A DNA stretch of 10,671 nucleotides from Elusimicrobiota bacterium (GCA_028717865.1 JAQUMZ010000049.1:1-10671); one strand, 5' to 3'; positions 1 to 5,868 are shown, counted from the stretch's first letter. Notes: generated by a model from the letters alone, not told the origin. Program-made: numbers and translations.

Positions 1-410
1 CCGAGCCCGAGACCGGCGCGCTCAAGGCCTTCCTGGAGGCCCGGCCCAACGTCAGGACCCTGAATTCGTTCCACAGCTACGGCGGCCTCGTGCTCTATCC
101 GTGGGGCGGCAAGGACGGCCCGGTCGAGGACGAGGGCGACCGCAAGGCCTATGAGATAATGGCCGCCGCCATGGCCAAGCTGGCGGGGTTCCGGGCCGAG
201 CAGTCCAACGAAATGTACGTGGCCACGGGCGACTGCGCCGATTGGGCCTATGCGGCGCGCAAGGTCTTCTCCTTCACGACCGAGCTGGGCGGCGGCGGCT
301 TCTATCCCGGGGCCGCGGAGATCGAGCGGGAGGCTCCGGGCAGCATCAAGGCCGCCCTTTACATGCTGGAGTACAGCGACGATCCGCACCGGGCGGCGCC
401 CGCCTCATGA
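1..410 (+). CDS. M14 family zinc carboxypeptidase, C-terminal part (5' truncated by the window edge)
   Basis: The reading frame is open from base 3 to the TGA at 408-410; the N-terminus lies outside the window. The visible 135 or so residues match the C-terminal half of the carboxypeptidase A (M14) fold. EPETGAL is followed by SFHSYGGLVLYPWG, whose His (codon 72-74) corresponds to the third zinc ligand of the family. Next comes MYVATGDCADWAY, whose Tyr (216-218) corresponds to the substrate-binding Tyr248 of carboxypeptidase A. FSFTTELGGGGFYP then carries the catalytic general-base Glu (282-284). The first zinc ligands (the HxxE motif) are not visible. Such enzymes remove C-terminal residues from peptides, and bacterial relatives are usually secreted, but no export signal can be judged here. 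The stop overlaps an ATG that opens only a 12-codon frame, so the next real gene starts at 442, 31 bases on, possibly in the same transcript. Confidence 0.93.
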   Translation, partial: EPETGALKAFLEARPNVRTLNSFHSYGGLVLYPWGGKDGPVEDEGDRKAYEIMAAAMAKLAGFRAEQSNEMYVATGDCADWAYAARKVFSFTTELGGGGFYPGAAEIEREAPGSIKAALYMLEYSDDPHRAAPAS

Positions 411-432
411 GCGGGGCACGGGGACGAGGCCG

Positions 433-437
433 GGAGG
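433..437 (+). promoter_or_regulatory. Shine-Dalgarno sequence for the 442 start
   Basis: GGAGG lies four bases before the ATG at 442. It supports that start over the upstream in-frame ATG at 250, which lies inside the carboxypeptidase gene and would add 64 residues unlike any receiver domain. Confidence 0.6.
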
Positions 438-441
438 GCGG

Positions 442-1182
442 ATGAGTCCGGATCCCGGGCCGTCGCGGTTGCGCATCCTTTCCACGGAGGACGATCCGGT
501 GGCCCGCGCCATGCTCGCGGAACTTCTGGGTCCGGAGGGCCATGAAATAGAATTCGCCCGCAACAGCGACGATTTCTTCCGCCTCATCGCCGCCAAGACT
601 TACGATCTGCTCATACTGGACGTGAATCTGCCCGGGCTCAACGGCTACCAGCTCGCCCGGGAGGTCTGCGTGCGCCTGGGCGACAAGCGTCCTAAGATGC
701 TGCTGCTCACCGGACGCGACACCCAGCAGGAGAAAGGGATCGTCATGCTTTCCGGCGTAGACGAGGTGCTGGAGAAGGGCGGACCCTCCTCCCTGATTCT
801 GGAGGCCGTAAACCGGCTGGCGGGCCGCGCGGCTGCGGCGGCGGCCGGCCGCGCGCCGCAAATGCTGCCCTTGGCGGAGGAACCCCTTGAGGCTCCCGCC
901 CGGCCCGCCCCCGCGCCCCCCGCCGCCGTTTCCGCTCCGCCCGCGGCGGGCATCTCGCGGGCCGAATACGAGCGGCTCATGAACCGGGTCTCGGCCGTCG
1001 TCAGCGAGAATGCCTCCCTGTCCCAGCGCAGCGAGTCCCTGAGCCGGCGTCTCGCGGCCCAGGAAAAAGCCTTGAAGGAAATCCAGGGCAAATCCGCGGC
1101 GATAGTGGACAAAGCCTTGCGCGGTTTCCTGATCATGGGCGCGCTGATATTGGCCGCGGGACTGGCCCTGCTTCTGCGCTAG
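442..1182 (+). CDS. Receiver-domain protein with coiled coil and C-terminal membrane anchor
   Basis: The protein has 246 residues. Residues 9-127 form a CheY-like receiver domain with the acidic pocket at E16/D17/D18, phospho-acceptor D60 in LILDVNLPGLNGY, T90 in LLLTG and K112 in VLEKGG, so phosphorylation looks possible. Residues 129-170 are an Ala/Pro-rich low-complexity linker. Residues 173-222 are charged and heptad-like (RLMNRVSAVVSENASLSQR), suggesting a coiled coil. Residues 229-245 (FLIMGALILAAGLALLL) form one hydrophobic helix ending in a single Arg. There is no DNA-binding or enzymatic output domain. I infer a tail-anchored protein with the receiver in the cytoplasm, perhaps dimerising through the coiled coil. 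No histidine kinase gene is in the window. The receiver call is firm; the membrane topology is inference. Confidence 0.88.
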   Translation: MSPDPGPSRLRILSTEDDPVARAMLAELLGPEGHEIEFARNSDDFFRLIAAKTYDLLILDVNLPGLNGYQLAREVCVRLGDKRPKMLLLTGRDTQQEKGIVMLSGVDEVLEKGGPSSLILEAVNRLAGRAAAAAAGRAPQMLPLAEEPLEAPARPAPAPPAAVSAPPAAGISRAEYERLMNRVSAVVSENASLSQRSESLSRRLAAQEKALKEIQGKSAAIVDKALRGFLIMGALILAAGLALLLR

Positions 1183-1296
1183 CCTGAAAACGACAGTTGG
1201 CCAGCTCCCATCTACGGAAGCGGTAGAATAATTTTGTTTCGCCTTTTATGTGCCCGCGAGTGAACTGTAGCCGTTACAGTTGCCACCCCGACGGCT

Positions 1297-1325
1297 CCGG
1301 CTCGCCCCTCCTATGGGCGAGCCGG
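1297..1325. repeat. Perfect 11-bp hairpin
   Basis: CCGGCTCGCCC and GGGCGAGCCGG form perfect complementary arms around the loop CTCCTAT. It is the strongest single stem in the intergenic region and ends directly before the 33-bp repeat at 1327. Confidence 0.75.
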
Positions 1326-1326
1326 T

Positions 1327-1359
1327 TGCGCTCTCGCTTCGCTCAAGCGCTTGTCTTGT
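1327..1359 (+). repeat. 33-bp repeat, copy 1 (inverted relative to copy 2 at 10519-10551)
   Basis: These 33 bases are the exact reverse complement of 10519-10551, with a mismatch immediately beyond both ends. The sequence runs from TTGCGCTCTCGCTTCGCTC to GCTTGTCTTG and contains the perfect palindrome CAAGCGCTTG (1344-1353). An exact 33-base match in 10.7 kb is not expected by chance, so this is a real repeat. Whether it is dispersed across the genome or marks the ends of a unit cannot be told here. Confidence 0.9.
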
Positions 1360-1451
1360 TGCGCGGTCGCTGCGCTTCCGCGCTGGCTTAACGGCATGCG
1401 GTCAAAGCCGTTCGCGAGGTTCGCGCCCGACCGAAGGGAGGGTGCGAACCC

Positions 1452-1498
1452 CGGCGCCGCCACTCCGGGCGGCGCCGTTCCGTTGGTGCGCCCAACGG
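1452..1498. repeat. Two adjacent perfect hairpins
   Basis: CGGCGCCGCC/GGCGGCGCCG (1452-1461/1468-1477) is followed two bases later by CCGTTGG/CCAACGG (1480-1486/1492-1498). For the minus-strand gene ending at 1555 they lie about 60-100 bases past the stop and could slow or end transcription, but no T-run follows. Confidence 0.55.
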
Positions 1499-1554
1499 GC
1501 TGGGCCGACTATTCCTGGCGCGTGCCGAATTAGATTCCAATCGAAGAATTCAGG

Positions 1555-2349
1555 CTAGTTCCCCGCGCCGTCCTGGAGGATGGCGGTCCCCATATCCTCT
1601 ATGTTTTTCTGATCCGGCAGCGCCAAGTAGCGCCGCGGGGCGTTCGTTCCATCCGGCTTGACGAACGGCAGGTATTTTCCGAGCGGCCCGCCGGCGACCA
1701 TGTCCTGGAGGGGTTTGTCCTGCTCGAAGAAGCCCAGGGCCGCGCCCAGCAGACTGCCCGGGGCCTCGCGGATGGCCTGCTTGACGAAGGACTGGATGGC
1801 GGGGTCCGCGGCGTATTTCCGGGACAAGGGGATGAAGTTCGGCGACCTGACGAGCCCGCGCAGGAAACGGACCGGATCGTGGTCGCGCATGTAGTCGTCG
1901 TTGAGCTTTTTGAGGTCCGGGTAGCTCATCCAATCCCGGCCGTACTGCCGAATGGAGGGGTAGCGCCGGGTGTAGCTCAGGGCCAGGGCGTGGGCCTGGC
2001 TCTCGGCGCGCCGGACGGCCTCCGCGAAGGCCGCGGCGGCGTTCTGTCCGGAGGGGGCCTTGGTTCCCGGAGCCGGCTCGCGGCGGGAGAAGCGCAGCTT
2101 CAGCCCCGGTTTGAGCAGCGCCAGCCCCGAGGCTTGGGGCTGGGCCGCTGGATTCGCCGCGGGGGCGGAGTTTCCCGGAGCGGACGTGTCGAGTTGGGAG
2201 AGGTCGAAGCTCGAGCTGGTCTGCGGCTCGGGTTTCTTGTCCTGTTCGAGCTGGTAAAGCAGGATGCCCACGGAGGAGGCGCAGATGACGAGTCCGGCCA
2301 GGACGGCCGGCCCCCAACTGCTGCGCGGCCGCGGCGGGATTTGGCCCAT
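1555..2349 (-). CDS. Signal-anchored hypothetical protein
   Basis: I do not recognise this 264-residue protein. An Arg/Pro-rich N-terminus (residues 1-11) precedes one hydrophobic segment at about 13-32 (VLAGLVICASSVGILLYQL), a likely uncleaved signal anchor. C23 lacks a small residue before it, so a lipobox is doubtful. Residues 35-110 are Pro/Ala/Ser-rich and probably disordered. Residues 115-264 look folded, with aromatic and charged helices such as RRYPSIRQYGRDWMSYPDL, and are probably outside the cytoplasm. The start at 2349 is preferred over an in-frame ATG at 2409 because a promoter-like sequence (2356-2385) lies between them and the first 20 codons of the longer form add nothing structural. 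There is no Shine-Dalgarno. It is divergent from the receiver gene at 2475, 125 bases away, so the two may share control. Gene call good, function unknown. Confidence 0.8.
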   Translation of the reverse strand: MGQIPPRPRSSWGPAVLAGLVICASSVGILLYQLEQDKKPEPQTSSSFDLSQLDTSAPGNSAPAANPAAQPQASGLALLKPGLKLRFSRREPAPGTKAPSGQNAAAAFAEAVRRAESQAHALALSYTRRYPSIRQYGRDWMSYPDLKKLNDDYMRDHDPVRFLRGLVRSPNFIPLSRKYAADPAIQSFVKQAIREAPGSLLGAALGFFEQDKPLQDMVAGGPLGKYLPFVKPDGTNAPRRYLALPDQKNIEDMGTAILQDGAGN

Positions 2350-2355
2350 ACAAGA

Positions 2356-2385
2356 ATTATTGCAGGCCGATCCGCCGACAGTCAA
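2356..2385 (-). promoter_or_regulatory. Sigma70-like promoter for the 1555-2349 gene, predicting a leaderless mRNA
   Basis: Read on the minus strand, TTGACT (2380-2385) is followed by an 18-base spacer and AATAAT (2356-2361). A start site 6-7 bases past the -10 falls on the A of the ATG at 2349. No GGAGG-like sequence lies in front of the ATG, which fits leaderless translation. Confidence 0.5.
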
Positions 2386-2459
2386 GCCCGCGAATCGCCT
2401 CGCGCACAATGCCGCCGGAACGGTCCGCGCATGCCGGAATGCGGCGGCTTTCTTTTTGC

Positions 2460-2465
2460 TAGTAT
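2460..2465 (+). promoter_or_regulatory. -10-like box close to the receiver gene start
   Basis: TAGTAT lies nine bases before the ATG at 2475, with no good -35 at 17-18 bases and no Shine-Dalgarno. If used, the leader would be only about three bases. The evidence is weak on its own. Confidence 0.3.
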
Positions 2466-2474
2466 CTTTTCAGC

Positions 2475-2885
2475 ATGCTCGGCAAGCTTTTCGGGATGGG
2501 CAAGCCCCGCATCCTTGTCGCCGACGACGAGGAGTCGGTGCGCAGCCTGGTCTGCGACCTCCTGTACGCGCAGGGCTATAAGGTCGAGAGCGTCGTGGAC
2601 GGCCAGGAGGCGGTCAAGCGGTTCAAGGATAAGAAATTCGACCTGATCGTGCTGGACGTCCACATGCCCCGCCTGGAAGGCCCCCAGGCCTTGGAGGTCA
2701 TACGCATGATGCCCGGGGGCAAGGACGTGGGCGTCATAATGCTGACCTCGGAGTCTTCCATGGGCACCTTCATGCAGGCCTTCGAGCTGGGCGCCATCAC
2801 CTATATCGCCAAGCCCTTCTCGCCCGCCAAGCTGCTCGCGCAGGTCGAGGCCTACTTCGCCAAGAAGAACGGCCCGGCCCAATAA
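2475..2885 (+). CDS. Stand-alone CheY-like response regulator receiver
   Basis: The 136 residues are essentially one receiver domain (11-130). The acidic pair is D17/D18 in ILVADDEESVR, the phospho-acceptor D61 lies in LIVLDVHMPRLEG, T91 in VIMLTSE, and K113 in YIAKPFSPAKLL, so every residue needed for phosphotransfer is present. There is no output domain, so it probably acts by docking on a partner or as a phosphorelay intermediate, like CheY or Spo0F. The ten residues before the domain (MLGKLFGMGK) are slightly basic and amphipathic. Translation might instead start at the internal ATG at 2496, which keeps the whole domain; neither start has a Shine-Dalgarno. It is divergent from the signal-anchored protein and converges on the ferredoxin gene. 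No kinase is visible nearby. Confidence 0.92.
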   Translation: MLGKLFGMGKPRILVADDEESVRSLVCDLLYAQGYKVESVVDGQEAVKRFKDKKFDLIVLDVHMPRLEGPQALEVIRMMPGGKDVGVIMLTSESSMGTFMQAFELGAITYIAKPFSPAKLLAQVEAYFAKKNGPAQ

Positions 2886-2886
2886 C

Positions 2887-2903
2887 TAGGCCGGCCCGGC
2901 CTA
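2887..2903. repeat. Short perfect hairpin after the receiver gene
   Basis: TAGGCCG and CGGCCTA pair around GCC, one base after the stop codon. It is followed by AAAAA rather than T on the plus strand, so it is not a canonical intrinsic terminator for either of the two convergent genes. Confidence 0.5.
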
Positions 2904-2906
2904 AAA

Positions 2907-2930
2907 ACGTGAAATACGTGAATACGTGAA
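2907..2930. repeat. Three tandem ACGTGAA units
   Basis: ACGTGAA occurs at 2907-2913, 2916-2922 and 2924-2930 with spacers of two and one bases (AT, T). It lies in the 57-base gap between two convergent genes and is much more AT-rich than its surroundings. Confidence 0.7.
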
Positions 2931-2942
2931 AGCGGGGCACCG

Positions 2943-4223
2943 TTAGAGGATGTCGTCCAGGCCGCGGGCGGCGGCACCGGCCTTTAGGACCGACAAGAAG
3001 CGGGAGCTCAGGAGCGAGGAGGCCAGCGCCCGTTTGACGGGCTCCAGCCTGAGGAAGCCTCCCACGAATGCGCGCAGGAGCTTGTGCGTGGCCTTTTGGG
3101 GATCGTCGAAAAGCTGATCCTGCAGGGTGCCCCGCTCCAGCGCCTGCAGCATGATCTTCTCGAACATGGACTCCGGGGGGATGACCCGCTGTTTGCGGCG
3201 CCGCAGGGCCAGGGCTTTGGGCGCGCATGAGAGCACGCAGACTCCGCAGCCCAGGCAGGTCTCCTGGTTTACGGCCGGCCTGTGCTGCGCGACGGTTATC
3301 GCGCCTACGGGGCAATTCCGGGCGCAGGCGCCGCAGCCCGAGCAGTTCCCGGGCTCGGCCGCGGCGGCTATGAAGCCCGAGGTGACTACGGCATTGGCGC
3401 AGCCGTGCCTGGTGATGGCCTCCAGGGCCACGCAGCAGCATTTGCAGCAGTGGCAGACGTAGCAGACCCCGCGCTGGACGTTGTCGGCGCAGAGGACCAG
3501 GCGGCGCTGCCGCGAGGCGGCGAAAAGCTCCTCCATCTCGGACCGGGATATTTCCCGGGCCAGACCGTGGCGGATCAGGTAGTCGGCCGCCAGATCGAAG
3601 GAGGTGCAGGTCTCCAGGGGGACGGCGCAGGCCTTGGTCCCCAAGTGGAGCTTTTCGTGGCGGCAGGCGCAGAGGCCCACGGCTAAACGGCGGGCGCCGG
3701 CGATGAGGGCCGAGGCTTTTTCGTAATCCAGGATCTCTACCGAGCCGCCATCGGGCAAGGCGGCTTCCTGGGGCAGGGTCCGCAGGATCGAGGTGCCCTC
3801 GCCCCGGCCGAAGTTGGCGCGCCAGAACTCCCCATCGTCCAGGTAGTCCCGGAAGAGGCGCGCCCAGGCGGCGGTCTCCAGGCGGCCCTTCGTGCGCATG
3901 AGCGTGAACTCGAATATGCCGATGATGAAGGGAGAGGGAGCGTAGAGCGTCCGGTCCCTGAGCCGCAGGTCCAGGACCAGGCCCTTGTCGGCCAGGGCCT
4001 CCAGGCGTCCGCGCAGGGTTTCGGGCGGAACCTGCGCGAGCTGGGCCAGCCGCTCCAGGCCGCAGAGCCCGGCGGGCATGCGCGAGACCAGTTCGGCCTC
4101 CTCCCGCGAATAGAGGGCGGCCAGGACGGCGCGGAAAGCCTCGTTCCAAGGCGTCCGGCAGGCCAGGCTGTCGAGCCGGCCGCCCAGGCGCCGGTAGGCG
4201 TCGCGGGCTACGGCGTGGCCGAT
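2943..4223 (-). CDS. Cys-rich double 4Fe-4S ferredoxin-type protein with N-terminal winged-helix-like region (start uncertain)
   Basis: Numbering assumes a start at 4223 (426 residues). Residues 25-110 (REEAELVSRMP, then LERLAQLAQVPPETLRGRLEALADKGLV) resemble a winged-helix region. Cysteines follow at 185, 187, 199 and 206 (CACRHEKLHLGTKAC, then ETC). A dense cluster CYVCHCCKCCC spans 254-264. Two ferredoxin motifs, CSGCGACARNCP (294-305) and CLGCGVCVLSCAP (323-335), would bind two 4Fe-4S clusters. I recall this layout from uncharacterised 4Fe-4S proteins of anaerobes; the reaction is unknown, but electron transfer is likely. No ATG, GTG or TTG precedes the conserved N-terminus. ATC at 4223 has GAGG seven bases upstream; the first ATG (4079) would remove 48 residues. 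With that start it overlaps the permease gene by 16 bases, suggesting translational coupling. Confidence 0.85.
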   Translation of the reverse strand: MGHAVARDAYRRLGGRLDSLACRTPWNEAFRAVLAALYSREEAELVSRMPAGLCGLERLAQLAQVPPETLRGRLEALADKGLVLDLRLRDRTLYAPSPFIIGIFEFTLMRTKGRLETAAWARLFRDYLDDGEFWRANFGRGEGTSILRTLPQEAALPDGGSVEILDYEKASALIAGARRLAVGLCACRHEKLHLGTKACAVPLETCTSFDLAADYLIRHGLAREISRSEMEELFAASRQRRLVLCADNVQRGVCYVCHCCKCCCVALEAITRHGCANAVVTSGFIAAAAEPGNCSGCGACARNCPVGAITVAQHRPAVNQETCLGCGVCVLSCAPKALALRRRKQRVIPPESMFEKIMLQALERGTLQDQLFDDPQKATHKLLRAFVGGFLRLEPVKRALASSLLSSRFLSVLKAGAAARGLDDIL

Positions 4224-5716
4224 GGCGCGACCTCGCAGGCCCGGGCCGAGCGCAGGGCGCTGCGCTTGGCTCCGTAGAGGAAGTAGATGCACAGCCCGAC
4301 CAGCAGCCAACCCACGAACCGGAGCCAGTTGGTCAGGCCCAGGCCGAGCATGAGGTAGAGGCAAAAGCCCAGCCCCAGCAGCGGCGCCAGCAGCCCGCCC
4401 GGGGCGCGGAAGGGGCGCGCCCGGCCGGGGTCCTTGACGCGCAGTATGACCACCCCGATGCAGACCAGGACGAAGGCGAAGAGCGTGCCGATGTTGCAGA
4501 GGCTGGCCATCTCGTCTATGTTGCAGACGGCGCTGAGCAGACCCACGACCACGCCCGTCCAGATCGTGGTCACGTGCGGCGTCTTGAAGCGCGGGTGCAC
4601 CGAGGCGAAATAGGGCGGCAGCAGGCCGTCGCGGCTCATCGCGAAGAAGATGCGGGGTTGACCCAGCTGGAAGACGAGCAGGACCGCGGTGTTGGCGATG
4701 ACGGCGCCCAGGGCTACGAGGGCCGTGAGCCATGCGGGGGCGTGGTTGTAGGCCAATCCGGCCACCAGCGGCTCGGCGATCTTGCCGCGCAGCTCGGAGA
4801 AGGGGATCATTCCGGTCAGGGCCACGGTGACCAGGATGTAGATCACGGTGCAGACGGCCAGCGAGCCGATGATGCCGATGGGCATGTCGCGTTTGGGGTC
4901 CTTGGTCTCCTCCGCGACCGTGGAGACCGCGTCGAATCCGATGTAGGCGAAAAAGATCGTGGCCGCCCCGACCTGTATGCCCCGCCAGCCTCCGGGCGCG
5001 AAAGGCGTCCAGTTCTCCGCCTTGAAGTAATGTATGCCCGCCCCGATGAAGACGGCCAGGATCGCCAGCTTGAAGAGGACCATGACGGTGTTGAAGCGGG
5101 CGCTTTCCTTGACGCCCACGACGAGCAATACGGTCAGGGCCGCGACGATGGCGGCCGCGGGCAGGTTGAGCACCAGCGGCACGCCCAGGACGTGCGGCAC
5201 CGCGGCGAGGTCGAGCCCTCTTTGGACGAAGCTTCGGTAGTCCAGCCGCAGCCAGAGCGGCATGTCGAGCCCGCAGACGCTGCGCAGCAGTTCGTTGAAA
5301 TAGCCCGACCAGGATATGGCGACGGCCACGTTGCCGATGGCGTATTCCAGGATGAGATCCCAGCCGATGATCCAGGCGGCCAGCTCCCCGAGCGTCGCGT
5401 AGGAGTAGGTGTAGGCGCTGCCCGATATGGGCACCATGGCCGCCAGCTCGGCGTAGCAAAGCGCCGTGAAGCCGCAAGCGACGGCGGTCAGCAGGAAGGA
5501 GACGACCAGCGCCGGGCCGGCGGGGGTGCCGCTGGAGGCCCCGACCGCCGCCTCGCCGATCATGGCGAAGATGCCCGCCCCGATCACGGCGCCTATGCCC
5601 ACCATGGTGACGTCCATGGCTCCGAGCACGCGGCTGAGCTTGTGGCCGCGGGTCTTGGACTCCGCCAGGATGGCGTCCACGGATTTTACCCGCGTCAGCT
5701 CCCGCCAGGAAGGCAT
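4208..5716 (-). CDS. APC superfamily amino-acid permease, CAT (cationic amino acid transporter) type
   Basis: This 502-residue membrane protein imports amino acids, probably by proton symport. Family signs are GIGAVIGAGIFAMIG (40-54), the unwound substrate-site region of helix 1. YAELAAMVPISGSAYTYSY (88-106) leads into LGELAAWIIGWDLILEY, typical of CAT-type members. FFAYIGFDAVSTVAEETKDP (255-274) is helix 6 and the following loop. Repeated hydrophobic stretches fit 12 or more transmembrane helices. Length is normal for bacterial CAT-like proteins. The specific substrate cannot be read from sequence. The ATG at 5716 directly precedes a conserved cytoplasmic N-terminus and has no Shine-Dalgarno; an extended -10 lies six bases upstream. 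The ferredoxin gene follows in what is probably one transcript, so uptake and oxidation of an amino acid may be linked (inference). Confidence 0.93.
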   Translation of the reverse strand: MPSWRELTRVKSVDAILAESKTRGHKLSRVLGAMDVTMVGIGAVIGAGIFAMIGEAAVGASSGTPAGPALVVSFLLTAVACGFTALCYAELAAMVPISGSAYTYSYATLGELAAWIIGWDLILEYAIGNVAVAISWSGYFNELLRSVCGLDMPLWLRLDYRSFVQRGLDLAAVPHVLGVPLVLNLPAAAIVAALTVLLVVGVKESARFNTVMVLFKLAILAVFIGAGIHYFKAENWTPFAPGGWRGIQVGAATIFFAYIGFDAVSTVAEETKDPKRDMPIGIIGSLAVCTVIYILVTVALTGMIPFSELRGKIAEPLVAGLAYNHAPAWLTALVALGAVIANTAVLLVFQLGQPRIFFAMSRDGLLPPYFASVHPRFKTPHVTTIWTGVVVGLLSAVCNIDEMASLCNIGTLFAFVLVCIGVVILRVKDPGRARPFRAPGGLLAPLLGLGFCLYLMLGLGLTNWLRFVGWLLVGLCIYFLYGAKRSALRSARACEVAPSATP

Positions 5717-5722
5717 CGGCAG

Positions 5723-5731
5723 AGAATAGCA
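5723..5731 (-). promoter_or_regulatory. Extended -10 promoter element for the permease gene, predicting a leaderless mRNA
   Basis: On the minus strand TGCTATTCT matches the TGnTATAAT extended -10 at seven of eight fixed-or-core positions except the inner TC. Six bases separate it from the ATG at 5716, so the transcript would begin at or next to the start codon. No -35 is evident. Confidence 0.35.
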
Positions 5732-5735
5732 AAAA

Positions 5736-5796
5736 CGGGGACGTCCCTTGCTTTTCCGGGGACAGTCCCCGCTTTTGCTTTGGGGACTGTCCCCGG
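5736..5796. repeat. REP-like nested palindrome (GGGGAC/GTCCCC)
   Basis: GGGACGTCCC (5738-5747) is a perfect palindrome. CGGGGAC-A-GTCCCCG (5757-5771) is a second. The 15-base arm 5756-5770 is exactly complementary to 5782-5796 across the spacer GCTTTTGCTTT, so the block can form either two small hairpins or one long one. GGGGACAGTCCCC-type units next to T/A-rich stretches are, in my recollection, common dispersed repeats in high-GC anaerobe genomes and resemble REP elements mobilised by RAYT (Y1) transposases; no such transposase is in the window. The block sits between two divergent promoters and is upstream of both genes, so it is not a terminator for either. Confidence 0.75.
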
Positions 5797-5833
5797 GGGC
5801 ACCAATAAGTCTCGGGCGCCGGGACGGGCCGCG

Positions 5834-5842
5834 TGCTATAAT
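5834..5842 (+). promoter_or_regulatory. Extended -10 promoter of the phosphoketolase gene
   Basis: TGCTATAAT is a perfect extended -10 (TGnTATAAT). The predicted start lies near 5849, giving a leader of about 20 bases that contains the Shine-Dalgarno. No -35 match is seen at 17 bases, as is usual for extended -10 promoters. Confidence 0.6.
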
Positions 5843-5856
5843 GCGGCGTTCCCAAT

Positions 5857-5862
5857 AGGAGG
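5857..5862 (+). promoter_or_regulatory. Strong Shine-Dalgarno of the phosphoketolase gene
   Basis: AGGAGG lies six bases before the ATG at 5869. It fixes this start and contrasts with the neighbouring genes, most of which have no such sequence. Confidence 0.85.
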
Positions 5863-5868
5863 CGCCGC

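Larger units (their letters stand above)
1183..1554. other. Hairpin-rich intergenic region between convergent genes
   Basis: No convincing gene is visible in these 372 bases. The region contains at least six inverted repeats with perfect arms: 1263-1269/1275-1281, 1297-1307/1315-1325 (11 bp, 7-base loop), 1390-1395/1407-1412, 1418-1424/1444-1450, 1452-1461/1468-1477 (10 bp, 6-base loop) and 1480-1486/1492-1498. None is followed by a T-run on either strand, so classical intrinsic terminators are not shown. A lone -10-like TAGAAT sits at 1224-1229 in an AT-rich patch upstream of the hairpins, without a good -35. Bases 1444-1462 (GCGAACCCCGGCGCCGCCA) look superficially like a tRNA 3' end, but no T-stem or acceptor partner fits. 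It could be a structured RNA, a decayed mobile element or a protein-binding array. Confidence 0.6.

Noticed and set aside
407..445. A short frame starting at the ATG that overlaps the carboxypeptidase stop
   Set aside because: It has only 12 codons, is Gly/Arg-rich, and stops just as the real receiver gene with its own ribosome site begins.
1380..1463. A tRNA gene ending in GCGCCGCCA near 1462
   Set aside because: The last bases resemble a tRNA 3' end, but the T-stem does not pair, the loop lacks TTC, and no matching 5' acceptor arm or D-arm is found upstream. The bases are better explained by the hairpin at 1452-1477.
1198..1498. A CRISPR array or tandem repeat in the hairpin-rich spacer
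   Set aside because: The stems differ from one another in sequence and there is no regular repeat-spacer period.
2887..2907. An intrinsic terminator after the receiver gene
   Set aside because: The stem is followed by A rather than T on the plus strand, and on the minus strand the bases after the stem are GTTATT with no T-run.
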